A DNA stretch of 43,432 nt from an uncultured Clostridium sp. (GTDB taxonomy: Bacteria; Bacillota; Clostridia; TANB77; CAG-508). The notes under the pieces were generated by a model. That model worked only from the letters and a program-made list of their open reading frames with translations, searched no databases and had not been told where the DNA came from. The first letter of the stretch is position 1; each line of letters opens with the position of its first letter. The DNA lies in NCBI GenBank assembly GCA_900556135.1, contig USNR01000014.1, positions 1 through 43,432 of the forward strand, written 5' to 3'. Position numbers and translations under genes: made by a program. Below, in pieces: positions 7,417 through 15,180 of this stretch.

Positions 7417-8163
7417 ATGAATATTAGAAATAAAGAAACAATCAAAAATTGTATAGCCGTTATAATTTTAGCTATAATAATTTGTGTTGTTATTACAATT
7501 GTTATTAAATATCAGGTTGATGGTGAAACTAATATGCCATTTAACTTAAGCAAAATTACAATAATTAGTACAGCAGAAGGTGTTCAAGGTGAAACATCAG
7601 AAGGCGAAGAAAATACCAAATGGAATTTAAGCATAAACCAAAGTAATGATATTTATTTGTTTATAGACAAAAATGAAAATTATAAAAAGAATGCAACTAT
7701 ACAAAATGTAACAATAGAAAACATAAAAATAACAAAAAAACCACAAAAGGGAACCATAAAGGCATATATGCCAAATAGTGGAGAAGGTAGAAAATTTGTA
7801 TATAACGATGACTATCTAGTATCTGAAAAGCTCACATATAGAGGTGCTACTGCAAGCAATGAGAAGAACTTAGAAATAGGAAATCAAGGTGGAAAAGTAC
7901 TTATTAGATTTGCAAATAATAATATAGATACATATAAATCTAATGAAGCTGAGGAGATTGTTCATGATGGAACATTAATTGGAAAAACAGATACAACAAG
8001 TGAAGATATAGCTTTTTCAGTAAGTTTTGATTTTATAATAGATATAGGTCGTATACAATATAAAGCTGTTGTTTCATTAGATCTTCCATGTGGAAACATA
8101 GTAAAAGAGGGAACAACACAAGAGGAATTAATAGCATATAATGTAGTATTTAAAAGAATTTAA
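7417..8163 (+). CDS. Membrane-anchored exported protein of unknown function
   Basis: 248 residues, unrecognised. One N-terminal membrane segment (about residues 12-32, NCIAVIILAIIICVVITIVI) without a clear cleavage site is followed by an extracytoplasmic domain of about 210 residues. That part is rich in Asn, Thr and beta-prone segments (ITIISTAEGVQGE, WNLSINQSNDIYLFID, ATIQNVTIENIKI), so it is probably a beta-sandwich. The tail (IAFSVSFDFIIDIGRIQYKA) is also beta-like. AGAGAGG precedes the ATG. It lies between tRNA-Ser and the SRP RNA, interrupting an otherwise conserved block; no function can be assigned. Confidence 0.7.
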   Translation: MNIRNKETIKNCIAVIILAIIICVVITIVIKYQVDGETNMPFNLSKITIISTAEGVQGETSEGEENTKWNLSINQSNDIYLFIDKNENYKKNATIQNVTIENIKITKKPQKGTIKAYMPNSGEGRKFVYNDDYLVSEKLTYRGATASNEKNLEIGNQGGKVLIRFANNNIDTYKSNEAEEIVHDGTLIGKTDTTSEDIAFSVSFDFIIDIGRIQYKAVVSLDLPCGNIVKEGTTQEELIAYNVVFKRI

Positions 8164-8213
8164 ATAATAATATAGCTATATAAATAATATTTATAGAATT
8201 TTGCAATTTATAC

Positions 8214-8242
8214 TTGTAAAATTCTATATTTCATTATATAAT
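8214..8242 (+). promoter_or_regulatory. Sigma-A promoter of the SRP RNA
   Basis: TTGTAA (8214-8219), a 17-base spacer and TATAAT (8237-8242), immediately upstream of the SRP RNA outer stem at 8248. Confidence 0.75.
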
Positions 8243-8247
8243 CTTAA

Positions 8248-8400
8248 ATGGTATGAGAATACATAAACTTTTGTATGGAGGGCATTTCAATAGAAGCCTG
8301 TGAACCTTGTCAGGACCGGAAGGTAGCAGCAATAAGCAGATACTTTTATGTGAGTATGCTTTCCATAGAGAAGTTTGGTATAAAAAATCTCATACCATTT
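8248..8400 (+). ncRNA. ffs: Signal recognition particle RNA (4.5S/scRNA)
   Basis: The universally conserved helix 8 region is present: GTGAACCTTGTCAGGACCGG then AAGGTAGCAGCAATAAG (8301-8335), with the GGAA tetraloop and AGCAGC internal loop bound by Ffh. The ends pair as AATGGTATGAGA (8248-8259) with TCTCATACCATT (8388-8399), closing a rod of about 152 bases; TTTTT follows, so the closing stem probably doubles as the terminator. This is shorter than the B. subtilis scRNA of about 270 bases, so the Alu-type domain seems reduced or absent. Position directly before dnaX is the usual Firmicutes order. Exact 5' and 3' ends are estimated. Confidence 0.92.
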
Positions 8401-8438
8401 TTAAAATATTTATACGCTTTCGAAAGGAACGTGGTAAT

Positions 8439-10082
8439 ATGGAATATACAGCTTTATATAGAAAATTTAGACCATTAACTTTTGATGAGATGGTTGGACA
8501 AGAACATATCATCAAAACCTTAAGAAATGAGATTATGGCGGGAAGAGTTGGTCATGCTTATTTGTTTAATGGTGGAAGGGGAACTGGAAAAACTACTGCA
8601 GCTAAGATTCTAGCAAGAGCAGTAAATTGCCTACATCCAGAAAATGGAGAACCATGTAATAAATGCGAAATTTGCAAAGCTGCATTAGATGGATCTTTAA
8701 CAGATATAGTAGAAATGGATGCTGCTTCTAATAATAGTGTTGAAGATATTAGAAGCATCAGAGACGAGGTAAATTTTTTACCAACTATTGCAAAATATAG
8801 AGTATATATAATAGATGAGGTTCATATGCTATCAACAGGGGCTTTTAATGCTTTATTAAAAACTCTTGAAGAACCACCATCACATGTAAAATTTATTTTA
8901 GCAACTACAGAACCTCAAAAATTACCTGCGACAATATTATCTAGATGCCAAAGGTTTGACTTTAAAAAATTGTCAAATGAATATATAATTAAAAGACTTA
9001 ATATAGTGTGCAAAGAAAGTAATATTGACATCACACCAGATGCAGTTGCAACAATTGCAATACTTGCGGAAGGTGGAATGAGAGACGCTTTATCTATATT
9101 AGAAAGATGTGCTCAAGAAGAGGGAAAAATAACACAAGAAGTTGTAAAAGAGCTTGTTGGAATACCAACTTTATCTAGTGTAAATAAGTTAGCAAAAGAA
9201 ATATTATCTAAAAATGCGCAAGAAGCTCTAGTGACAATAGCAGAGGTATTAGATAGCGGAAAAGATATTGAAAATTTTATATGGGAACTTACAAAATATA
9301 TAAAAGATATATTGGTATTTCAAGCTAATGGAAGCCTAGAACTATATAGTGTGGAAGAAAAAGAACAGCTGAAAGAATTAGCTGGAATGGCAAACAAAGA
9401 AAAGTTAGTTTCTATAATTTATGAATTATCAGAACTTGCAAATCAGATTAAATGGTCTGCACAAAAATTGATAATGTTTCAAGTAACAATAATAAAATTA
9501 TGTAATACAGAGATTTTAGGAACACAAAATAACAACCCTGCTACACAAGAAGTTAACATTAATAATAATGAAATTATAGAACTGAAAAATAAAATTAATT
9601 ATTTAGAAAAACAAATAAAATTAATAGAAAGTACAGCGGGAACAAAGCCTACGGCAACAATACAAAATGAAAGAAAATCTGAGCCCAGGGTAACTCAAGC
9701 AAGAGTTAATAGCACGATAAAGCAGACTAAGGAAAATCCAATTGTTGGAGAAAAGGTTGAAAATTGGCCTCAGGTTGTTAATAATATAAAACAAAGTGGA
9801 AAAATGTTAGTATATACTAACCTATTAAACAGTAATGCAATACAAATAAATGACATGACAGTTGGAATAAATTTTCCTAAAGGGTTAACACCTTTTGGAA
9901 AAACAATATTAGAACAAACTGAAAATATGAACGAAATTGTAAAACAAGTATCAATTGAATTAGGAAAGCCTATGAGAGTGAAGCTTATAGAAGATGAAGT
10001 TCAAATAAAAGAACCAGGAACAAGTCAAATAGATAATTTAAGTAAGGAACTTGATATTCCAATAAATGTTATAGATGATTAG
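8439..10082 (+). CDS. dnaX: DNA polymerase III subunit gamma/tau
   Basis: 547 residues. AAA+ clamp-loader domain with Walker A GGRGTGKTT (45-53), the DnaX zinc module with Cys64, 73, 76, 79, Walker B IIDEVH (Asp126, Glu127) and the sensor/SRC motif SRCQRF (168-173). A helical domain III and a charged C-terminal tail follow. It loads the beta clamp at the replication fork. The frame is open far upstream into the SRP RNA, but AAAGGAA (8423-8429) points to ATG 8439, which begins MEYTALYRKFRPLTF, the standard DnaX start. It heads dnaX-ybaB-recR. Confidence 0.96.
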   Translation: MEYTALYRKFRPLTFDEMVGQEHIIKTLRNEIMAGRVGHAYLFNGGRGTGKTTAAKILARAVNCLHPENGEPCNKCEICKAALDGSLTDIVEMDAASNNSVEDIRSIRDEVNFLPTIAKYRVYIIDEVHMLSTGAFNALLKTLEEPPSHVKFILATTEPQKLPATILSRCQRFDFKKLSNEYIIKRLNIVCKESNIDITPDAVATIAILAEGGMRDALSILERCAQEEGKITQEVVKELVGIPTLSSVNKLAKEILSKNAQEALVTIAEVLDSGKDIENFIWELTKYIKDILVFQANGSLELYSVEEKEQLKELAGMANKEKLVSIIYELSELANQIKWSAQKLIMFQVTIIKLCNTEILGTQNNNPATQEVNINNNEIIELKNKINYLEKQIKLIESTAGTKPTATIQNERKSEPRVTQARVNSTIKQTKENPIVGEKVENWPQVVNNIKQSGKMLVYTNLLNSNAIQINDMTVGINFPKGLTPFGKTILEQTENMNEIVKQVSIELGKPMRVKLIEDEVQIKEPGTSQIDNLSKELDIPINVIDD

Positions 10083-10151
10083 AATAAAAATTATTTTCAA
10101 TACAAGATATTGAATACTAAAAATATAAAATCAAAAAAGGAGGAAAATAAA

Positions 10152-10496
10152 ATGTCTAAAAGAGGAGGATTCCCAGGAATGGGTGGAGGCTTCGGAGGTA
10201 TGAATTTAAACCAATTAATGAAAGAAGCTAAAAAGATGCAAGCAGATTTAGAAAAATCTCAACAAGAATTAGGAGAAAAGGAATTTGAAGCTTCTGCAGG
10301 AGGCGGAGTTATAAATGTAAAAGTTTCTGGAAGCAAAGAAATTAAAGAAATAAAAATAAAAAAAGAAGCTGTTGATCCAGACGACGTTGAAATGTTAGAA
10401 GATTTAATTTTAACATGTATAAACGAAGCTTTAAGAAAAGTAGATAGCGCACAAGCAGAATCTATGGGAAAATATAATATTCCTGGATTAATGTAA
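10152..10496 (+). CDS. ybaB: Nucleoid-associated protein YbaB/EbfC
   Basis: 114 residues: a Gly-rich N-terminus ([15 protein letters not shown]) and the YbaB core of a helix ([19 protein letters not shown]), beta sheet ([16 protein letters not shown]) and C-terminal helices ending [11 protein letters not shown]. The family forms DNA-binding dimers shaped like tweezers. The start is ATG 10152 after AAAAGGAGGAAA (10135-10146). It lies between dnaX and recR, as in most bacteria. Confidence 0.94.
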   Translation: MSKRGGFPGMGGGFGGMNLNQLMKEAKKMQADLEKSQQELGEKEFEASAGGGVINVKVSGSKEIKEIKIKKEAVDPDDVEMLEDLILTCINEALRKVDSAQAESMGKYNIPGLM

Positions 10497-10507
10497 AGGG
10501 GAAAAAG

Positions 10508-11107
10508 ATGTCATACTATTCACCATCAATAGAAAAGTTAATAGAAAGTTTTGAAAAATTACCTAGCATAGGAAATAAAACTGCAGCTAGATTGGCTTTT
10601 TATATTTTAAATGCTAGTGAAGAAGAAACTAATGAATTTATAAAAAGCATTCAAGATGCAAAGAAAAATTTAAAATATTGTTCACAATGTTTTAACATAA
10701 CCGATACAGACCCATGTCCTATATGTAGCAATCAGGCAAGAGATAAATCAACCATTTGTGTTGTTGAGGACGTAAAAGACGTTGTAGCAATGGAAAAAAC
10801 ACATGAATTTAAAGGCGTTTATCACGTTTTACATGGATCAATATCTCCAATGAATGGAGTTGGACCAGATGATATAAAAATAAAAGAACTTTTAACTAGA
10901 ATAATTGAAGGAAATGTAAAAGAAGTTATTTTAGCTACAAACCCAAGAGTTGAGGGAGAAGCTACTGCAATGTATATTTCAAAGTTAATAAAACCATTAG
11001 GAGTAAAAGCAACAAGAATAGCTCATGGAATCCCTGTTGGAGGTGACTTGGAATATACAGATGAAGTTACATTAAGCAAAGCATTAGAAGGAAGAGTTCA
11101 ATTATAA
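10508..11107 (+). CDS. recR: Recombination mediator protein RecR
   Basis: 199 residues, the normal length. N-terminal helix-hairpin-helix ([17 protein letters not shown]), a four-cysteine zinc finger (Cys58, 61, 70, 73) and a Toprim domain ([16 protein letters not shown]..., [16 protein letters not shown]), with the C-terminal [17 protein letters not shown] motif. With RecO and RecF it loads RecA on gapped DNA. It begins 11 bases after ybaB, with AAAGGGGAAAAAG as ribosome binding site; the three genes are surely co-transcribed. Confidence 0.96.
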   Translation: MSYYSPSIEKLIESFEKLPSIGNKTAARLAFYILNASEEETNEFIKSIQDAKKNLKYCSQCFNITDTDPCPICSNQARDKSTICVVEDVKDVVAMEKTHEFKGVYHVLHGSISPMNGVGPDDIKIKELLTRIIEGNVKEVILATNPRVEGEATAMYISKLIKPLGVKATRIAHGIPVGGDLEYTDEVTLSKALEGRVQL

Positions 11108-11128
11108 AAATATGGATTAATATTTACA

Positions 11129-11473
11129 AAAAAGCTCTGTAGCGACTAATATAAATTAATTATTATCTTAACAATTATCGTGTGCTAGGAAATTCAGAAA
11201 TTTTCATTGTTGTTCTATGGACATCCGCATTTTCAGTAATAATCATTATAATTTCAATTCGTAAAGTTCTCCCTGGGAGTCTGCATTCACACGTCTTCCG
11301 TGCGGCTTCGCTTCGATAAGACGGTCGACTTCTCCCAATGGTAGACTCCCAGTACTCTACTCGGTTTCAATTATAATGATTATTACCTCAGTGCTAACTT
11401 GATAAAGAAAATAGGCCCATAGTTAAGAGAAAATTTCAATCCATAACTTTTTTTAGTCGTTACAGATTTTTTT
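11129..11473. repeat. Non-coding element with nested inverted repeats (possible MITE or structured RNA)
   Basis: The 371 bases between recR and the convergent glycosyltransferase gene hold no convincing gene but several nested inverted repeats. Outer arms: CTGTAGCGACTAA (11137-11149) with TTAGTCGTTACAG (11453-11465), one G-U, extended by A and T runs to about 11129 and 11473. Middle arms: a perfect 18-bp repeat, 11236-11253 with 11369-11386 (GTAATAATCATTATAATT). Inner arms: CTGGGAGTCTGC (11273-11284) with GTAGACTCCCAG (11341-11352), one G-U, enclosing CGTCTT/AAGACG (11292-11297, 11318-11323). The core is far more GC-rich than the surroundings. TTTCAAT recurs three times. Positions 11418-11442 recur exactly at 43400-43424. 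The nature of the element is unknown. Confidence 0.6.
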
Positions 11474-11478
11474 GGATA

Positions 11479-12627
11479 CTACCTTTTATTCAATTTAATT
11501 TTATTTTCTAAAACTATATCGCAAATATCTTTTGTGGAATGTTTCTTTGCTAGTATCTTAGTATTTACTTTCATTTGACGTAATTTAGTAGGATGCTTTA
11601 AAATATCAGAGATAATTGCATCATAATCATCATCTTTTCTTATCCAAATTGCAACACCAGAATCTTCTAAAAATTGTGCATTTTCTTCTTCTTGACCTGG
11701 AATTGGATTAATTGCAATTATAGGTAAGCCAGAAGCTAAGCTTTCAGTAGTTGTGAGTCCGCCAGGTTTTGTAACCACCAAGTCGGATATACTCATAAGT
11801 TCTGGAACTTTTGTTGTATAAGGTAGAACTTTTACAATGCTTTCAGCATTTTTATGTTCAACTAATTTGTCAAATTCAGCCTTCATCTTTTCGTTTTTTC
11901 CAGCAATAGCAACTATTTGATATTTGTCAACATGGTCAATAAAAGAAGATAAAATTTTTACAGTCTTTTCTCTTCCTAAACCAAATTCTCCACCACCAAA
12001 GAATAAAATTACTTTTTTAGATAAATCTAAATCAAAAGACAATTTTATTTCAGATTTGTTATAATGCATAAGAAATCTATTAGATAATGGGATTCCTGTA
12101 GCAAATACTTTTTTCTCAGAAATTCCAGAAGAAATTAAATAATCTCTTAATTTGTTGTTTGAAACAAAAAAGAAATCCACATAATCTTTACCCACTAACC
12201 ATTGATCGTGAGGAGAAAAGTCGGTCATAATTGTAGCTAAAGTACAATCAACTAGTTTTTTTCTTTTTAAATAGCTAATCATCTGGCTAGAAAAAGGATG
12301 TGTTGAAATTATTATGTCTGGCTCGTATTCTTTTACTAAAGTTAGTAATTTTTTTGCCAAAATATTATTAGATGTAGAGCTAATTTTTGCCAAAGGACCT
12401 CTTTGAGATTGATTATACACTTCACCCCATACCCATGGGAATTTTTTTGCCATTTCTTTATAAGCGGTAGTTGTTATCTTGTTAATAGGTTTATTAACGT
12501 AAAGCATACAATCAACCAATTTCGTTTCATAATCTGGATAGTATTCTTCTATACATTGTTTTATTGAATTAGCAGCAGACAAATGTCCGCCTCCATAAGA
12601 TGCATAAAAAATTAAAACTTTTTTCAT
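11479..12627 (-). CDS. Glycosyltransferase of the MGDG synthase / UgtP family
   Basis: 382 residues. The N-terminus MKKVLIFYASYGGGHLSAAN is the signature of the MGDG-synthase domain (GGGH), and the C-terminal half is a GT28 (MurG-like) fold: FGGGEFGLGREKT, then TKPGGLTTTESLASGLPIIAI, the UDP-sugar-binding segment, and GQEEENAQFLEDSGVAIW. Family role: transfer of glucose or galactose from a UDP-sugar to diacylglycerol at the inner membrane face, giving glycolipids and lipoteichoic acid anchors. The UDP-sugar could come from enzymes like those at 0-2.9 kb. GGAAGGA lies about 13 bases before ATG 12627; the frame reaches a TTG at 12663. It is monocistronic on the minus strand. Confidence 0.88.
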   Translation of the reverse strand: MKKVLIFYASYGGGHLSAANSIKQCIEEYYPDYETKLVDCMLYVNKPINKITTTAYKEMAKKFPWVWGEVYNQSQRGPLAKISSTSNNILAKKLLTLVKEYEPDIIISTHPFSSQMISYLKRKKLVDCTLATIMTDFSPHDQWLVGKDYVDFFFVSNNKLRDYLISSGISEKKVFATGIPLSNRFLMHYNKSEIKLSFDLDLSKKVILFFGGGEFGLGREKTVKILSSFIDHVDKYQIVAIAGKNEKMKAEFDKLVEHKNAESIVKVLPYTTKVPELMSISDLVVTKPGGLTTTESLASGLPIIAINPIPGQEEENAQFLEDSGVAIWIRKDDDYDAIISDILKHPTKLRQMKVNTKILAKKHSTKDICDIVLENKIKLNKR

Positions 12628-12675
12628 TGTAATATTTATTTCCTTCCTGTAAGAATCCTTCAAATAATTAACAAA

Positions 12676-12704
12676 ATTTTATCATATTATGAAAAAAATT
12701 GCAA
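12676..12704 (-). promoter_or_regulatory. Sigma-A promoter of the glycosyltransferase gene
   Basis: On the minus strand TTGCAA (12704-12699), a 17-base spacer and TAAAAT (12681-12676) preceded by TGA, an extended -10. Confidence 0.65.
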
Positions 12705-12777
12705 AGAAATTTGAATAATAATAAAAAAATGGAAAATAATAAAAATAAGAAAATAATATTGAGGGGATTTAGTTAAA

Positions 12778-13269
12778 ATGAAGCAAAGAGTAATAAAAAA
12801 TTTTATAAAAGTAATAGTAAGTTTGATTGCAGTAGTAGCTTTGGCTGTTGCAATTATTATGAGTCTTAATTCTAATAATAATGTTGTAGAAGCTGCCAGT
12901 AGTTCAAATTCAACATCAGATGTGCAATTAATAGCAAGGGCAATAAATGGAGAAGCAAGAGGAGAACCGTATGAAGGACAGGTTGCGGTTGGAGCAGTTA
13001 TTTTAAATAGAGTAAAAGATCCCAATTTTCCAAATACTGTGGCAGGAGTTATATATGAACCGGGTGCGTTTACGGCAGTATCTGATGGTCAAATAAATGT
13101 ACCAATATCAGAAGGTTCAACAGTTGTAAAGGCCGCAAGAGATGCTATGAATGGATGGGATCCAAGTGGTGGGGCAATATATTATTATAATCCAAACACA
13201 GCAACAAATAAATGGATTTGGTCTAGAACAACTATAAAAGTTATTGGAAAACATAAATTTTGCAAGTAG
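12778..13269 (+). CDS. sleB: Spore cortex-lytic enzyme / cell wall hydrolase SleB family
   Basis: 163 residues. An N-terminal signal or anchor (residues about 7-30, hydrophobic, then VVEAASSS) is followed directly by the SleB/Hydrolase_2 catalytic domain: LIARAINGEARGEPYEGQVA with the predicted catalytic Glu59, then GAVILNRVKDPNFPNTVAGV, FTAVSDGQ and a Tyr/Trp-rich end. The family are lytic transglycosylases that degrade muramic-lactam cortex at germination. The usual N-terminal peptidoglycan-binding repeat of Bacillus SleB is missing, leaving a minimal enzyme. The next gene is ypeB, the partner needed for SleB stability, which makes this germination SleB rather than a general hydrolase. GAGGGGATTT precedes the ATG. 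Confidence 0.9.
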   Translation: MKQRVIKNFIKVIVSLIAVVALAVAIIMSLNSNNNVVEAASSSNSTSDVQLIARAINGEARGEPYEGQVAVGAVILNRVKDPNFPNTVAGVIYEPGAFTAVSDGQINVPISEGSTVVKAARDAMNGWDPSGGAIYYYNPNTATNKWIWSRTTIKVIGKHKFCK

Positions 13270-13286
13270 AATGGAGGAATGTAAAA

Positions 13287-14675
13287 ATGAAAAAATTAAA
13301 AGAGTTTAAATTTGATAAAAAAACATTAACCATTATTGCAGCAGTAATTTTGGTTGCAGCTATTGTGGCTTTAGGTGTGTATGCATACAATTTACACAAA
13401 GAGTATGAAATAGCAACAGAAAATAAATATAATATGGCGTTTTATGAGGTTGTGGATTATGTGCAAAACATAGAAACATATTTGGCAAAATCACTGATAT
13501 CAACGACACCAGAACATGGTGCTGAAACATTAACAAATGTGTGGAGAGAAGCTGGATTAGCACAATCATATTTGTCGCAATTACCTATAAATAGCAGTGA
13601 ACTAGGTAATACCTCAAAATTTTTAAATCAAGTAAGTGATTATAGTTATTCACTTTCACGAAAAAATATAGAAGGAACAGGACTTAGTCAAGAAGATTTA
13701 AATAATATAAAGGAATTACACAAGTATAGTGTGGATCTAGAAAATACACTAAATCAATTATCCACAGATTTAAATAATGGTAGAATAAAATGGAGTGAGT
13801 TAACTAAAACAAATACCTTAGCATATGCGACGCAAGTAAGTTCAATAACAAGTGATAGCTTTTCGAGTTTAGAGGAAAACTTTCATCAGTATTCAGGATT
13901 AATATATGATGGAGCCTTTTCGGAACACATGACATCTGTGGAAAAAAAGGGACTAACTGGTGAAGATATAGATGAAGAAAAAGCTAAAACAATTGCTAGA
14001 GAATTTTATGGAAATGATAATATAGAAGAGATAAAAGAAACTTCATATTCAGAAAATGCAGAAATTCCATCATATGACATGACTATAAAATTAAAAAATG
14101 TAAATGAAGTAGCAACAATTTCAGTTTCTAAAAAAGGTGGACATATCATATTTGCAAATTATAACAAAAATGTTAAAACAGAAATTATATCACAAGAAAA
14201 AGCAGACGAAATAGGAAAGCAATTTTTAGAAAAACATGGTTATACAGATATGAAAGAAACATATTATCTAAAGGAAAACGGAATTGTAACAATTAATTAT
14301 GCATACAAACAAACAACAGAAACAGGAGAAGAAGTAGTTATATATCCAGATCTAATAAAAGTTAAAGTTGCGTTGGATGACGGTTCTGTATTGGGACTGG
14401 AAACCACAGGTTATTTAAACTCACATGAAGTAAGAAATGTTTCAAATGTGAAAATATCAAAAGAAAAAGCAAAAGAAACATTAAATAAAGAACTTCAAAT
14501 TGAAAGTGAAAATTTGGCAATAATTCCAACGGAATGGAAAACAGAAGTGCTATGTTGGGAATTTAAAGGAAAAGTTGATGATTCAGAATTTTTAGTTTAT
14601 ATAAATGCAGAAAATGGAGAAGAACAAGATATTCTTGTAATTGTAAATACACCTAATGGAACATTAACGCATTAA
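13287..14675 (+). CDS. ypeB: Germination protein YpeB
   Basis: 462 residues. An N-terminal membrane segment (about 14-34, LTIIAAVILVAAIVALGVYA) is followed by a long helical region and three C-terminal PepSY/YpeB repeats, each opening with a similar segment (EEKAKTIAREFYG, QEKADEIGKQFLE, KEKAKETLNKELQ). YpeB and SleB depend on each other for assembly in the spore inner membrane and cortex. The start ATG 13287 follows TGGAGGAAT and lies 17 bases after sleB, so the two are translated from one message. The gene is intact and of normal length. Confidence 0.93.
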   Translation: MKKLKEFKFDKKTLTIIAAVILVAAIVALGVYAYNLHKEYEIATENKYNMAFYEVVDYVQNIETYLAKSLISTTPEHGAETLTNVWREAGLAQSYLSQLPINSSELGNTSKFLNQVSDYSYSLSRKNIEGTGLSQEDLNNIKELHKYSVDLENTLNQLSTDLNNGRIKWSELTKTNTLAYATQVSSITSDSFSSLEENFHQYSGLIYDGAFSEHMTSVEKKGLTGEDIDEEKAKTIAREFYGNDNIEEIKETSYSENAEIPSYDMTIKLKNVNEVATISVSKKGGHIIFANYNKNVKTEIISQEKADEIGKQFLEKHGYTDMKETYYLKENGIVTINYAYKQTTETGEEVVIYPDLIKVKVALDDGSVLGLETTGYLNSHEVRNVSNVKISKEKAKETLNKELQIESENLAIIPTEWKTEVLCWEFKGKVDDSEFLVYINAENGEEQDILVIVNTPNGTLTH

Positions 14676-14720
14676 AATAAATAGAAATTATTGGTTACAT
14701 TTTTTTATAGAATTTAGATA

Positions 14721-14760
14721 AAATAATAGTAAAGAAATAAATATTTCTTTACTATTATTT
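14721..14760 (+). terminator. 17-bp hairpin between ypeB and the SASP gene
   Basis: AAATAATAGTAAAGAAA (14721-14737) pairs perfectly with TTTCTTTACTATTATTT (14744-14760) around a 6-base loop. It probably terminates sleB-ypeB. It also ends only 8 bases before the SASP ribosome binding site, so it may act as a 5' stem on the SASP message. Confidence 0.7.
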
Positions 14761-14783
14761 TAGTAACCAAAGGAGGTACGCTA

Positions 14784-14954
14784 ATGGCTACAAGAAGAAG
14801 TGCAATGTCTGAAAATTTAAAAGAGGAAATTGCCAAAGAGTTAGGTGTGTATGAACAGGTAAAACAAGATGGCGGATGGGAAAATGTTCCTTCTAAAACT
14901 TGTGGAAATATGGTAACAAAGGCAATAGAAATTGCTAATAGAACAGCAAAATAG
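14784..14954 (+). CDS. Small acid-soluble spore protein, SspF-like alpha/beta type
   Basis: 56 residues: MATRRSAMSENLKEEIAKEL then GVYEQVKQDGGWENVPSKTC and GNMVTKAIEIANRTAK. The arrangement RRxxMSExxKxEIAKELGxYxxVxxxGGW...xxGNMVxxAIEIA matches SspF of B. subtilis (MGRRRGVMSDEFKYELAKDL... GNMVKRAIEIAEQQ). These proteins coat spore DNA and protect it from damage. An excellent ribosome binding site, AAAGGAGGT (14769-14777), lies 6 bases before the ATG. Expression in the forespore (sigma G) is expected, but no clear promoter is visible. A hairpin terminator follows at 15020. Confidence 0.88.
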   Translation: MATRRSAMSENLKEEIAKELGVYEQVKQDGGWENVPSKTCGNMVTKAIEIANRTAK

Positions 14955-15019
14955 TGCAAAATTATTATTTATTAGTAATACAATAACAATGAGTTTTAAG
15001 TTTAGACAAACTGATTAAT

Positions 15020-15065
15020 AAAGATACCAAAAGGGTCAATTTAATATGACATTTTTGGTATCTTT
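15020..15065 (+). terminator. Intrinsic terminator of the SASP gene
   Basis: AAAGATACCAAAA (15020-15032) pairs with TTTTGGTATCTTT (15053-15065) around a 20-base loop; TTAAATT follows. Confidence 0.75.
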
Positions 15066-15092
15066 TAAATTGGGTTAAAGAGAAAGGAAGTG

Positions 15093-15121
15093 TTGCAAAT
15101 TTATACTTAGTAGAATATAAT
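15093..15121 (+). promoter_or_regulatory. Sigma-A promoter of murF-ddl
   Basis: TTGCAA (15093-15098), a 17-base spacer and a perfect TATAAT (15116-15121). Confidence 0.8.
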
Positions 15122-15180
15122 AAGAAAAAAATAATTGAAAAAAGCATACGTTTTTGCTTTAAGAAAGGAATGTGGAAAGT

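Noticed and set aside
8275..8478. Open frame of 67 codons overlapping the SRP RNA
   Set aside because: It lies within the conserved SRP RNA and the dnaX start; no protein signal.
11175..11366. Minus-strand open frame of 63 codons through the 11.1-11.5 kb element (contains IGRSRPSYRSEAARKTCECR)
   Set aside because: It has no ATG, GTG or TTG with a ribosome binding site, and its Arg/Cys-rich, CGN-heavy composition is unlike every real gene here. It crosses the inverted-repeat stems, so it is best explained as a by-product of the GC-richer core.
11418..11442. Possible CRISPR repeat: the reverse complement ends in GGATTGAAAT, like some type I repeats
   Set aside because: Only two copies exist, 32 kb apart, with no regular spacing, no spacers and no cas genes.
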